Of a stretch of DNA of 64,000 nucleotides, positions 35,317-43,743 are shown piece after piece. The stretch is from Oscillibacter ruminantium GH1. GTDB lineage: Bacteria; Bacillota; Clostridia; Oscillospirales; Oscillospiraceae. Both the position numbers and the translations under genes were made by a program. Under the pieces are notes generated by a model. The model worked only from the letters and a program-made list of their open reading frames with translations. It did no database searches and was not told where the DNA came from. The number at the start of each line of letters is the position of its first letter. The first letter of the stretch is position 1. The DNA lies in NCBI RefSeq assembly GCF_000307265.1, contig NZ_DF158898.1, positions 102,196 to 166,195 on the forward strand, read 5' to 3'.

Positions 35317-35505
35317 TCAGACCGCTCTGGTGACTTTGCCGGAGCGCAGACACCGGGTACAAACATATACATGGCGCGGCGTACCATTGACGATTGCCTT
35401 GACACGCTTTACATTGGGCTTCCAGGGACGATTGGCACGTCTGTGGGAGTGAGACACCTTAATACCAAAGGTGACACCCTTATCGCAAAACTCGCACTTA
35501 GCCAT
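35317..35505 (-). CDS. rpmB: 50S ribosomal protein L28
   Basis: 62-residue ribosomal protein beginning MAKCEFCDKGVTFGIKVSHS and including RANRPWKPNVKRV. CEFC and CTRC cysteine pairs make it the zinc-binding form. AGGAGG precedes the ATG at 35505. It is monocistronic, with its own promoter and terminator. Confidence 0.98.
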   Translation of the reverse strand: MAKCEFCDKGVTFGIKVSHSHRRANRPWKPNVKRVKAIVNGTPRHVYVCTRCLRSGKVTRAV

Positions 35506-35562
35506 CCGTTGCACCTCCTCGCTGTTGCGGACTAGTACCCATTTCTCACAGGCACAGCTGAT

Positions 35563-35591
35563 ATCATAACAGATAAAAATGTAAAAAGCAA
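35563..35591 (-). promoter_or_regulatory. Promoter of rpmB
   Basis: On the minus strand TTGCTT (35586-35591) and TATGAT (35563-35568) with a 17-bp spacer, about 55 bp before rpmB. Confidence 0.7.
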
Positions 35592-35644
35592 GTGGAAAAT
35601 TCAAAAAAATTCAAAAATATAGAAAGTCGGCGCTGGGGAAACTG

Positions 35645-35673
35645 TTGCGAAAAGACGACCCATACGTTATAAT
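35645..35673 (+). promoter_or_regulatory. Promoter of hprK
   Basis: TTGCGA (35645-35650) and TATAAT (35668-35673) with a 17-bp spacer. It leaves an untranslated leader of about 145 nt before the hprK start. The divergent rpmB promoter lies about 55 bp away, so the 320-bp gap 35506-35825 is filled by two promoters and the two leaders. Confidence 0.82.
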
Positions 35674-35784
35674 GAGTGCATATCGTGCAGGTGCACTCCG
35701 CAGGAACGGGCCGTGAGGCGGCGTTTGTGGGCGCTTGCTGCGGAAAAGAGCCTGGCGCGTGCGCCGGGAAAACAAATATTGCGG

Positions 35785-35806
35785 GTGGCGGCACTATGGC
35801 CGCCAC
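35785..35806 (+). promoter_or_regulatory. Stable hairpin just before the hprK ribosome site
   Basis: GTGGCGGC (35785-35792) and GCCGCCAC (35799-35806) form a perfect 8-bp stem ending three bases before AAAAGGAG. It could affect translation of hprK. I recognise no known riboswitch in the leader. Confidence 0.5.
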
Positions 35807-35825
35807 GAAAAGGAGACAGAAGTTT

Positions 35826-36767
35826 ATGGCGGTCAGCGGACTGAAAATGAAGGACTTTGCAGCTTCCTTCGACCTGCAAATCCTCAATCGCGGAAATGAT
35901 TATGAGGAGGCCGTCCTCTCCATCACGGACGTGAACCGGCCCGGACTTCAGTTTCTGGGCTTTTACGATTATTTTGACCCTCGCCGTCTTCAGGTGATCG
36001 GCAAGGCGGAGGTTATGTACCTGAAGGGGTTGACGGGGGCGGAGCGGAAAAAAGCCTTTGACGATCTTTTTCTCTACGATATTCCCGCTCTGGTGATCGC
36101 AAGGGATCTGGACTGCTTCCCGGAGTGCTTGGAAAGCGCGCAGGAGCATGAACGGACGCTGCTACGCACCCCGGAGACGACCGTGGACTTCACGGCCCAC
36201 ACCATCGAATTTTTGAACCGCAAGCTGGCGCCCTGCATCGGGCGGCACGGTGTGCTGATGGACGTATACGGCGAGGGCGTTATGCTCACCGGCGATTCCG
36301 GCATCGGCAAGAGCGAGACGGCCATCGAGCTGATTATGCGGGGCCACCGGCTGGTGGCGGACGATTCCGTGGATATTCAGCGGGTGTCCAACCAGCTGAT
36401 CGGCACCTCGCCGGAGATGATCCGGCACTATATCGAGCTGCGGGGCATCGGCGTGATCGACGTGCGGCAGCTGTTTGGAATGCGGGCCATTAAGGTCGAG
36501 TCTCAGATTGACCTTGTGGTGCAGTTGGAGCAGTGGGACAACAACAAGTTCTATGACCGGCTGGGCATTGAGGATCATTATACGGAGATTCTGGATTTGC
36601 AGGTGCCCTGCGTCACCATTCCGGTTCGGCCCGGGCGGAACCTGGCCAATATTGTGGAGGTGGCGGCTATGAACAACCGCCACCGGCGCTTCGGCTTTAA
36701 CGCGGCGGAAGAGCTGGCCCGACGGGTGGATGAGCGGGCAAATCTTGGCATCAGCAAAAAGAACTGA
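35826..36767 (+). CDS. hprK: HPr kinase/phosphorylase
   Basis: Phosphorylates Ser46 of HPr and reverses this, setting carbon catabolite control in Firmicutes. The 313 residues have an N-terminal domain and a C-terminal kinase core with the P-loop GDSGIGKSETA and the family signature NIVEVAAMNNRHRRFGF. The ATG at 35826 follows AAAAGGAGAC. Longer in-frame starts have no ribosome site. It is followed by a sugar kinase and murB. HPr itself is not in the window. Confidence 0.97.
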   Translation: MAVSGLKMKDFAASFDLQILNRGNDYEEAVLSITDVNRPGLQFLGFYDYFDPRRLQVIGKAEVMYLKGLTGAERKKAFDDLFLYDIPALVIARDLDCFPECLESAQEHERTLLRTPETTVDFTAHTIEFLNRKLAPCIGRHGVLMDVYGEGVMLTGDSGIGKSETAIELIMRGHRLVADDSVDIQRVSNQLIGTSPEMIRHYIELRGIGVIDVRQLFGMRAIKVESQIDLVVQLEQWDNNKFYDRLGIEDHYTEILDLQVPCVTIPVRPGRNLANIVEVAAMNNRHRRFGFNAAEELARRVDERANLGISKKN

Positions 36768-36783
36768 AAGAGGAGCGGAAACG

Positions 36784-37725
36784 ATGTACGTTGGAATTGA
36801 CGTGGGCGGCACAAATCTGAAAGCGGGCCTTGTGGATGAGGCGGGCCGCCTGCTGGCAACGCGGAAAATCCCCCTTGGGCCGTTTCAGGGCAAGGAGTAT
36901 TTTGTCCGGAGACTGGCGGAACTGACGGCGCAAGTCTCGCGCGATGGCGGCGTGGCCCCCGGGGATCTGGAGTACGTGGGCATGGGTATCCCCGGTGCGG
37001 TGGCGGAGGGGAATATCCTTTACACCTGCAACATCCCATTGGCAAATGTCCCCATTGAGCGGCTGTTCAGCCAGTATCTGGACGTGCCGGTGCTGCTGGA
37101 AAATGACGCAAACTGCGCCGCCGTGGGCGAATATTTCTGCGGCGCGGGACGGGGGACAAAGAACTTTGCCGTGGTGACGCTGGGTACCGGCATTGGCGGC
37201 GGTTTTATTTTGGGCGGGAAGCTCTATGCCGCCAGCGGTATGTCCGGCGAGGTCGGGCATATGGTAGTGGAGCGGAACGGCGCGGTCTGCAACTGCGGGC
37301 GGCGCGGCTGTTGGGAGACATATGCTTCCGCCACTGGCCTGATCCGCATGACAAAAGAGGCCATGGAGGGGAATCGAGAGAGCCTGCTCTGGGAAGAATC
37401 CAAGGGCGGAACGGCTGTCTCGGGCCGGACGGCGTTTGCCGCCGCCCTGCGGGGAGACGTAGCGGCAAAGGCCCTGTGCGAGACATATGTAGACTATCTG
37501 GCGGCGGGGATCGTAAACCTGCTGAATATTTTGCAGCCGGAGGTGCTTGCCATCGGCGGCGGCGTCAGCGAGGCGGAAGATGAGCTGCTGCTCACGCCCC
37601 TGCGGGAGATCGTGGACCGGGAAAGCTACGCCGCCCACTGCGGCGGAAAAGCCACGGTGGTGAAGGCGGAGCTTGGCAACGACGCGGGAATCATCGGGGC
37701 GGCGCTGCTGAAGCGGGCAATTTAA
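36784..37725 (+). CDS. ROK-family glucokinase
   Basis: Likely phosphorylates glucose to glucose-6-phosphate with ATP in the cytosol. The 313 residues begin with the phosphate-binding MYVGIDVGGTNLKAGLV. They include the catalytic Asp region LENDANCAAVGEY and the ROK zinc motif CNCGRRGCWETYAS. The start at 36784 follows AGGAGCGG, 16 bp after hprK. It could use the glucose released by the GH94 phosphorylase. ROK kinases for other hexoses cannot be excluded. Confidence 0.92.
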   Translation: MYVGIDVGGTNLKAGLVDEAGRLLATRKIPLGPFQGKEYFVRRLAELTAQVSRDGGVAPGDLEYVGMGIPGAVAEGNILYTCNIPLANVPIERLFSQYLDVPVLLENDANCAAVGEYFCGAGRGTKNFAVVTLGTGIGGGFILGGKLYAASGMSGEVGHMVVERNGAVCNCGRRGCWETYASATGLIRMTKEAMEGNRESLLWEESKGGTAVSGRTAFAAALRGDVAAKALCETYVDYLAAGIVNLLNILQPEVLAIGGGVSEAEDELLLTPLREIVDRESYAAHCGGKATVVKAELGNDAGIIGAALLKRAI

Positions 37726-37743
37726 GTTTAGGGGAGGACCTGC

Positions 37744-38664
37744 ATGGATTGGGCGGAAGAACTGGACCGGTGCGCGGGAGAATACCTGCCGGACTTGGAG
37801 ATCAAGAACGATGAGACCATGAGCCGCCACACCTCTTTCCGCATCGGCGGACCGGCGCGGCGGATGGCGTTTCCCAAGACGGGGGAACAGCTTGTGCTGC
37901 TGACGGATTTTGCGCACAAATGCGGCGCGCGGCCTCTGGTAATCGGCAACGGCACGAATCTGCTGGTTCCGGACGAGGGACTGGACCGGCTGGTGATTGA
38001 CACCTCCGCCGGGCTGAACCGGCTGGAAATGGGCGCAGCAGAGACGCAGGTAACGGCGGAGTCCGGCATCTCGCTGGCGCGGCTGGCAGACTTTGCCCAA
38101 AAGCGGGGCCTTGCAGGTCTTGAATTTGCTCACGGCATCCCCGGCACGGTGGGCGGAGCCCTGTGCATGAACGCCGGAGCTTACGGCGGGGAGATGGCAC
38201 AGGTGGTGGAGCAGGTTACTCTGCTGGACCCGGAGTGCGGCGTGAAGATACTTTCCGGCGCGGAAATGAAATTCGGATACCGCCGCAGTATTCTGACCGA
38301 CCACCCGGACTGGGTGGTTTTGCATGCGGTGTTCCGTCTGTATCCCGGCGACGGCGCGGAAATCCGCGCCCGGATGGAAGAGCTCATGGGAAAGCGGAAA
38401 GCCAGCCAGCCGCTGGAGTGGCCCAGTGCGGGCAGTACCTTTAAGCGGCCGGAGGGGAATTTTGCCGGAACGCTGATTGACCAATGCGGACTGAAAGGAC
38501 TGACTGTTGGCGGCGCGCAGGTCAGCGAGAAGCACGCGGGCTTTCTCATCAATCGGGGCGGAGCAACGTTTGCCGACGTGACAGGGCTGATCGCGCAGGT
38601 GCAGGAGCGGGTGCTGACGGCCACCGGCGTCTATTTGGAACCGGAGGTTAAAATTGTGGGGTAA
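37744..38664 (+). CDS. murB: UDP-N-acetylenolpyruvoylglucosamine reductase MurB
   Basis: FAD enzyme making UDP-N-acetylmuramate for peptidoglycan. The 306 residues include HTSFRIGGPARRMAFPK, VIGNGTNLLVPDEG (FAD pyrophosphate binding), MNAGAYGGEM and AGSTFKRPEGNFAG with the catalytic Ser, then the C-terminal Glu region LEPEVKIVG. GGGGAGGACC precedes the start. The gene order murB-rapZ-yvcK-whiA is common in Firmicutes. Confidence 0.97.
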   Translation: MDWAEELDRCAGEYLPDLEIKNDETMSRHTSFRIGGPARRMAFPKTGEQLVLLTDFAHKCGARPLVIGNGTNLLVPDEGLDRLVIDTSAGLNRLEMGAAETQVTAESGISLARLADFAQKRGLAGLEFAHGIPGTVGGALCMNAGAYGGEMAQVVEQVTLLDPECGVKILSGAEMKFGYRRSILTDHPDWVVLHAVFRLYPGDGAEIRARMEELMGKRKASQPLEWPSAGSTFKRPEGNFAGTLIDQCGLKGLTVGGAQVSEKHAGFLINRGGATFADVTGLIAQVQERVLTATGVYLEPEVKIVG

Positions 38665-38697
38665 AGCCCCGCGCGGGAGAGAGAAACGGGTGATTTC

Positions 38698-39558
38698 ATG
38701 GAAATTGTGATTATTTCCGGCCTGTCCGGGGCTGGCAAGAGCAAAGCGGCCTCTTTTTTGGAGGATATGGGCTTTTATATCGTGGACAATATGCCTGCGG
38801 CAATGATTTTAAAATTTGCGGAGTTTTGTGCGGGCGGAAACGGGCGGTACGACCGGGTCGCGCTGGTGTATGACGTGCGCACGTCGGACTCCTTCTCAGA
38901 GTTGTTTGATGTGCTGGATAAGCTGCGAAGCATGGGCGGCGTGTGCCGGATGCTGTTTTTACAGGCATCCCCGGAAACCGTTATCAAGCGCTATAAAGAG
39001 ACGCGCCGCCGCCACCCTCTCAGCAGCGGAACAGACACGCTGGAAGAAGCGGTCCGTCGGGAGATCGAGGTCATGCGCCCGGTCAAGGAGCGGGCGGACT
39101 TCGTGATCGACACCAGCAGCCTTTCTACCGCCCAGCTGCGTGGAGAGCTGCTTCGGATGTTCAGCGGCAAGGACGAAAAGGCGGGTATGACCGTGGCGGT
39201 GGCGTCTTTCGGATTCAAGTATGGTCTGCCGCTGGAAGCCGATTTGGTTCTGGATGTGCGGTTTATGCCAAACCCGTTTTATATCGAGACGCTGCGGGAG
39301 AAAACGGGCCTTGACCAAGCGGTGTCTGACTATGTGTTTTCCTTCCAGCAGACACAGGATTTTCTCACGAAGCTGGAGGATTTGCTGACGCTGACGCTGC
39401 CGCTGTACGCCGAGGAGGGAAAGACCAGCCTCACTGTGGCGGTGGGCTGTACCGGCGGACAGCACCGCTCCGTGGCCATTGCCCATGCGCTGACCGGGTT
39501 TATCCAGCAAAAGGGCTATCCCGTCACGGAGTATCACCGGGACATGCCTCGGGGTTGA
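38698..39558 (+). CDS. rapZ: RNase adapter / nucleotide-binding protein RapZ (YvcJ)
   Basis: P-loop protein that binds nucleotides. In E. coli it steers RNase E to the small RNA GlmZ, and in Firmicutes YvcJ its role is less clear. The 286 residues include Walker A GLSGAGKSKA, VYDVRTSDSF, and the C-terminal signature GCTGGQHRSVAIAH. It is immediately followed by yvcK. Confidence 0.96.
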   Translation: MEIVIISGLSGAGKSKAASFLEDMGFYIVDNMPAAMILKFAEFCAGGNGRYDRVALVYDVRTSDSFSELFDVLDKLRSMGGVCRMLFLQASPETVIKRYKETRRRHPLSSGTDTLEEAVRREIEVMRPVKERADFVIDTSSLSTAQLRGELLRMFSGKDEKAGMTVAVASFGFKYGLPLEADLVLDVRFMPNPFYIETLREKTGLDQAVSDYVFSFQQTQDFLTKLEDLLTLTLPLYAEEGKTSLTVAVGCTGGQHRSVAIAHALTGFIQQKGYPVTEYHRDMPRG

Positions 39559-39584
39559 ACAGAGGAAACTTTGAAAGGGGACCT

Positions 39585-40682
39585 ATGGAAAATCGAAGGA
39601 CGTCCTATCGTCTCCCCAAAGCCCATGGGCCGCGAATCGCCGTCATCGGCGGAGGACATGGCCTTTCCACCATGCTGCGGGGACTAAAGCAGTATACGGA
39701 AAACATCACGGCCATCGTCACGGTGGCGGATGACGGCGGCGGGTCGGGAATGCTGCGTCAGGACTTGCGGATGCCCCCTCCTGGAGACATCCGCAACTGT
39801 CTGGAGGCACTGGCAAACACAGAGCCGCTGATGGCGGAGCTTCTGCACTACCGCTTTTCCGAAGGTACGCTGGCGGGACAGAGCTTTGGAAATCTGTTTC
39901 TCGCGGCGCTGAACGGCATCTCCTCTTCCTTTGACGCGGCGGTGAGCCGTATGAGCGAGGTGCTGGCCATCACCGGGCGGGTGCTGCCCGTCACCAACGC
40001 CAACGTGCAGTTGGAGGCGGAGTTTGAAAACGGCGTGCGGGTGGTGGGAGAATCCAAAATCTTCTACTGCAAAAAGGAGCAGGACTGCCGCATCCGGCAG
40101 GTTCGGCTGCTGCCGGAGCACCCAAAGGCGCTGTGCGCGGCGGTGGAGGCCATCCAAAACGCGGACATGGTAGTGCTGGGGCCGGGGAGCCTATACACCA
40201 GCATCATCCCAAATCTCTTGGTGGATGGCATTGTAGAGGCCATTCAAGAGTCCGACGGACTGAAAATTTACGTTTGCAACGTAATGACACAGGAGGGGGA
40301 GACAGAGGGGTACACCGCCGCCGACCATATTGCGGCGCTGTTCAAGCACTCCGTACCGAATCTCTTCGACCTGTGTCTCACCAATTCCTCCCCCATTCCA
40401 AAGGGTGTCGCCCAGCGGTACGCGCAGGAGGGGGCGGAGCTGATCCGCTGCGATAAAGAGCGGTGCGGGGAACTGGGCGTGGAGATAATCAATCGGCCCG
40501 TGGCCACGGTGGAAAATGGGTTTGTGCGCCATGATCCCGGTCATCTTGCCCGGGAGCTGATTTTGCTCCACGCAGAGCGCAGCGTCCGCATTGCGGGGGA
40601 TCGGTTTACATTTGATAAAGATTTTTACCTCGTAGAGGATTCCAAGGAACAGGGGCCGGGCGCAGATGGCAAAAATCGTTGA
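39585..40682 (+). CDS. yvcK: Gluconeogenesis factor YvcK (CofD-like)
   Basis: Cytoplasmic UDP-sugar-binding protein needed for growth on gluconeogenic carbon and for normal cell shape in Bacillus. The 365 residues include IAVIGGGHGLSTMLRGLK, VTVADDGGGSGMLR, PPPGDIRNCLEAL and VVLGPGSLYTSIIPNLLV. The ATG at 39585 follows AAAGGGG. A TTG start at 39555 would overlap rapZ and lacks a site. The 3' end overlaps the next ORF by 17 bp. Confidence 0.95.
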   Translation: MENRRTSYRLPKAHGPRIAVIGGGHGLSTMLRGLKQYTENITAIVTVADDGGGSGMLRQDLRMPPPGDIRNCLEALANTEPLMAELLHYRFSEGTLAGQSFGNLFLAALNGISSSFDAAVSRMSEVLAITGRVLPVTNANVQLEAEFENGVRVVGESKIFYCKKEQDCRIRQVRLLPEHPKALCAAVEAIQNADMVVLGPGSLYTSIIPNLLVDGIVEAIQESDGLKIYVCNVMTQEGETEGYTAADHIAALFKHSVPNLFDLCLTNSSPIPKGVAQRYAQEGAELIRCDKERCGELGVEIINRPVATVENGFVRHDPGHLARELILLHAERSVRIAGDRFTFDKDFYLVEDSKEQGPGADGKNR

Positions 40683-41073
40683 ACGGGAGATTTCGGCGCA
40701 GCTGCGCAGTCCTGTGGAGAAGGTCTGGGCCACCGTGACGGACAACCGGCGCACAGGCTGGCGGAGCGATCTTGCCCGGGTGGAAGTCGCTGAAAATGGG
40801 AATTCCTTTACAGAGTATACCCCACAGGGCTTTGCCACGGAGTTTACCATCACGGAAAAGGATCCTTGCCGCCGGTACGCGTTCCAGATGCGCAACGCGA
40901 ATCTCCGGGGCGACTGGACGGGGGAATTTTCAGAGCGGGACGGCGGCTGCCGCGTCCGCTTTAACGAACGCGTGACGGTGGAGCGGTTTCCCATGACGAT
41001 TTTGGTGGGAGCCTATTTGAAAAAGCAGCAGAGACGATATCTGGAGGATTTGAAAAAAGCCCTGAACGAGTAA
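40666..41073 (+). CDS. SRPBCC/START-like domain protein
   Basis: A 135-residue single-domain protein with the SRPBCC pattern: ISAQLRSPVEKVWATVTDN (first strand and helix), alternating beta strands (EYTPQGFATEFTITEKDP, GDWTGEFSERDGGCRVRF) and a long C-terminal helix after the basic YLKKQQRRYLEDLKKALNE. Such folds bind hydrophobic ligands. The ligand is unknown here. It overlaps yvcK by 17 bp and lies directly before whiA, an unusual insertion in an otherwise conserved cluster. Confidence 0.8.
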   Translation: MAKIVEREISAQLRSPVEKVWATVTDNRRTGWRSDLARVEVAENGNSFTEYTPQGFATEFTITEKDPCRRYAFQMRNANLRGDWTGEFSERDGGCRVRFNERVTVERFPMTILVGAYLKKQQRRYLEDLKKALNE

Positions 41074-41098
41074 GGCGCGGGGCAGGAGGTGAGCGGAG

Positions 41099-42016
41099 AT
41101 GTCCTTTTCTTTTGACGCGAAAAACGAACTGTGCCGGCTGGATGTGCAAAAGCAATGCTGTGCCCGGGCAGAGGCATACGGCATCCTGCTCTACTGCAAT
41201 ACGTTCAACTCCGGCGAGGTGCGTATCGTTACAGAAAATCCCAACTTTGCCGCGCGGCTGCCCCGGCTGTTCCACCGGGCGTTCCGCATTCGGTTTGACC
41301 GGATTCCGGAACCCGATACGCCCGGAAAGCTGGTGTTTCAAATCACCGAACAGAAAAAACTGGATGGGATTATTGACGCGCTGGGCTATGCGCCGCAGCA
41401 AAATTTGGTGCTGCACATCAATTTTGGACTTCTGGAAGAGGAATGCTGTCGGGCGTCCTTCCTCCGGGGTGTGTTTTTTGCCGGAGGAAGCGTCACCGAC
41501 CCACTGAAACGGTATCATCTGGAGCTGGCCACCTCCCATTTGCAGGTGAGTCGGGAGCTGGAAGCCCTCCTGCGGGACAACGGCTTTCCGCCCAAGGGAC
41601 TGAGCCGGAACGGCAGCTACATCACCTATTTCAAGCAGAGCGACCAGATTGAGGACTTTTTGACGCTGGTGGGTGCTCCGGTGGCGGCAATGAACGTGAT
41701 GAGCGCGAAAATGGAAAAGGACCTGCGCAACAGCGTGAACCGCCGTCTGAACTGCGATAACGCGAATTTGGACAAGGCCGTGGACGCGGCGCTGGAGCAG
41801 ACTGAGGCCATTCGGCTTTTGATGCGCGCGGGGCTGCTGGAGCAGATGGCGGACAAGCTGCAGGAGACGGCGGCGGCCCGGCTTGAAAATCCGGAGTTGA
41901 GTCTTTCCGAGCTGGCTGACAGCTTTGAACCGCCCATCACCAAATCCTGCCTGAACCATCGGCTGCGCAAGCTCGTGGAGTTGGCGCGCAAGCTGAAAGG
42001 GGAAGGGACTGCGTGA
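41099..42016 (+). CDS. whiA: DNA-binding protein WhiA
   Basis: Conserved Gram-positive DNA-binding protein linked to cell division and, in actinomycetes, sporulation. The 305 residues have the N-terminal degenerate LAGLIDADG-like domain (SFLRGVFFAGGSVTDP) and a C-terminal helix-turn-helix (ELSLSELADSFEPPITKSCL then NHRLRKLVELAR). AGGAGGTGAGCGGAG precedes the ATG. Its stop overlaps the following lipoprotein start (GTGA). Confidence 0.96.
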   Translation: MSFSFDAKNELCRLDVQKQCCARAEAYGILLYCNTFNSGEVRIVTENPNFAARLPRLFHRAFRIRFDRIPEPDTPGKLVFQITEQKKLDGIIDALGYAPQQNLVLHINFGLLEEECCRASFLRGVFFAGGSVTDPLKRYHLELATSHLQVSRELEALLRDNGFPPKGLSRNGSYITYFKQSDQIEDFLTLVGAPVAAMNVMSAKMEKDLRNSVNRRLNCDNANLDKAVDAALEQTEAIRLLMRAGLLEQMADKLQETAAARLENPELSLSELADSFEPPITKSCLNHRLRKLVELARKLKGEGTA

Positions 42017-42543
42017 AAAAGGGACTTGTGGCGATGGGGCTTTGCGCCCTGTTGATTCTGACAGGCTGCGCCAACGCGGAACAGATGGCGGCCAGCGCCC
42101 CCGTGCCTCACACCGCGGCGTCGGTGGAAGGAACCGTGTTTACTTTCGACGGCACGGACTATGAGATCACGGAGCGGTGTCCATCGGTAAACGCGCTGGA
42201 AATTTACGATACCATCGGGGAGGATACCATTATTGTGGGCGGACACATCAACCCGAAGGTCGTATATTATGGCGTGTTTGATACGAAAACCAAGACCTTT
42301 GAAAAGGACATACAGGGGGGAAATCTGACCTTTTACGGCGATGACGTGAACACCATCGTCTACTCCTTGTGGGGCGATATCCTGAATTACAACGGCGAAG
42401 CGCTGGCCTCTTACGATTTGCAGGAGCCGGAGTTCATCTCTGATTTATCCTATTCGGAGGACGGCACGGCGCTCAACGTTACCATTCGCGGCGCGGACGG
42501 AGAGACGGAACGGACGGAAAGCCTTGTGCTTTCCCAGAAGTAA
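42013..42543 (+). CDS. Putative lipoprotein of unknown function
   Basis: A 176-residue secreted protein. The signal MKKGLVAMGLCALLILTGC has a lipobox with Cys19. The mature part is beta-rich (VFTFDGTDYEITERCPSV, VVYYGVFDTKTKTFEKDIQG, WGDILNYNGEALASYDLQ), reminiscent of small extracellular beta domains. The start is GTG, overlapping the whiA stop by 4 bp. A weak GGGGAAGGG region is upstream. I recognise no family. Confidence 0.8.
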   Translation: MKKGLVAMGLCALLILTGCANAEQMAASAPVPHTAASVEGTVFTFDGTDYEITERCPSVNALEIYDTIGEDTIIVGGHINPKVVYYGVFDTKTKTFEKDIQGGNLTFYGDDVNTIVYSLWGDILNYNGEALASYDLQEPEFISDLSYSEDGTALNVTIRGADGETERTESLVLSQK

Positions 42544-42557
42544 AGGAGAGAACCGCG

Positions 42558-43187
42558 ATGAAAAAACGTGTGATTGACATGACCAAAGATCCACGCCATG
42601 AGCAGTTTGAGTATTTCGCGTCCCTGAAGGACCCCTATGCGGGCGTGACCTGTCAGGTGGACATCACCGCTTTTATGGAGCGGCTTGCGCAAAGCGGCGC
42701 GCCGTTTTTCCTTGCGTTTACTTATGAGGTTCTGGCGGCGGCCAACGCCGTGCCGGAACTGCGGCGGCGGATCGAGGGCGATCGGGTGGTGGAATACGAC
42801 GCATGCCGCTGCTCCTGCACCGTGGCAAAGCCGGACGGGTCTTATGCCTACTGTACGCTGGACGGGACGCTGCCTTGGGCGGAGTATCTGGCGCAGGGGC
42901 GAAAGGCTCTGGACGCGGCCCGGGACGGTGGGACGATGCGCGAGGACGGGGACAGCGGGGAATATTTTTTCATCTCCTGCGTCCCGTGGCTGCGGTATAC
43001 GGACATGAAACAGCCGCTGCCGGAGCCTGCGTTTAGCAATGTGCGGCTGGCGTGGGGCAAGTACGCCACGGAAAACGGACGGACCACCCTTCCGGTGACG
43101 CTGGTGGCGCACCACGCGCTGGCGGATGGGATTCATCTGGGCGCGTTTTATCAGGAACTTGAAAAGTGTGTTTCCCAGAATCAGTAA
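42558..43187 (+). CDS. Chloramphenicol-acetyltransferase-like (CatA-type) O-acyltransferase
   Basis: A 209-residue protein with the CAT fold signature: N-terminal DPRHEQFEYFASLKDPYAG and the catalytic-His motif AHHALADGIHLGAFYQEL near the C-terminus. CAT-like proteins of commensal Clostridia are common, and many have unknown acceptors. The sequence alone does not show chloramphenicol resistance. AAAGGAG precedes the ATG. It is 14 bp after the lipoprotein. Confidence 0.85.
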   Translation: MKKRVIDMTKDPRHEQFEYFASLKDPYAGVTCQVDITAFMERLAQSGAPFFLAFTYEVLAAANAVPELRRRIEGDRVVEYDACRCSCTVAKPDGSYAYCTLDGTLPWAEYLAQGRKALDAARDGGTMREDGDSGEYFFISCVPWLRYTDMKQPLPEPAFSNVRLAWGKYATENGRTTLPVTLVAHHALADGIHLGAFYQELEKCVSQNQ

Positions 43188-43205
43188 GAAAAAGAGGAAT
43201 GAAAC

Positions 43206-43643
43206 ATGGATCGCTGTGAGCGTGCAAACGACTATCATAAAAAGGGCTGTAACTGCTGTCAGGCAGTGCTGGCGGCTTTCTCCGACATAACGGGGCTGAG
43301 CGAGGCGGAGAGCCTTGCTATCGGCGGCGGCTTTGGCGGCGGCGCGGGAACGGGAGAACTGTGCGGTGCGATCACCGGGGCGGTAATGGCACTGTCCCAG
43401 ATGTTTCCCGCCACGATTGAGGACCCTACGGCGGGGAAGAAACGGGCCGTGGGCCTTTCCCGGGAATTTCAGAAGCGGTTTTCCGAGAAGTTCGGACATC
43501 TGCGCTGTGCGAATCTGCTGGCGGAGAAGTATCAGCCTGACGACGCGACTCCCGCCGCCCAGCGTATGGAGTTGACAAATCACTGCGCGATTATGATCGT
43601 CACAGCGGTGGAAATCGTGGAGGAAATGCTGAACGACCGCTGA
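43206..43643 (+). CDS. C_GCAxxG_C_C family redox-type protein
   Basis: A 145-residue member of the C_GCAxxG_C_C family, named for its spaced cysteines. Here GCNCCQAVLAAFSD, GELCGAITGAVMALS, LRCANLL and NHCAIMIVTAVEIVEEML are visible. Family members are often anaerobe-specific and suspected to bind metal or act in redox chemistry, without a proven role. GAGGAATGAAAC precedes the start. It follows the acetyltransferase by 18 bp. Confidence 0.92.
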   Translation: MDRCERANDYHKKGCNCCQAVLAAFSDITGLSEAESLAIGGGFGGGAGTGELCGAITGAVMALSQMFPATIEDPTAGKKRAVGLSREFQKRFSEKFGHLRCANLLAEKYQPDDATPAAQRMELTNHCAIMIVTAVEIVEEMLNDR

Positions 43644-43743
43644 TGGAGCGGAAAGTCCGGGCGCGGCGGAACGTGTTTCCGTCTCAACCCGATTCGGCTG
43701 GAAGAACGGCAATGCAAAAGTGTTAAAAGAATAGGAGCGAACC

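Noticed and set aside
42558..43187. Calling the CAT-like gene an antibiotic-resistance gene
   Set aside because: Only the fold and catalytic His motif are visible. It sits in a chromosomal housekeeping cluster without mobile-element signs.
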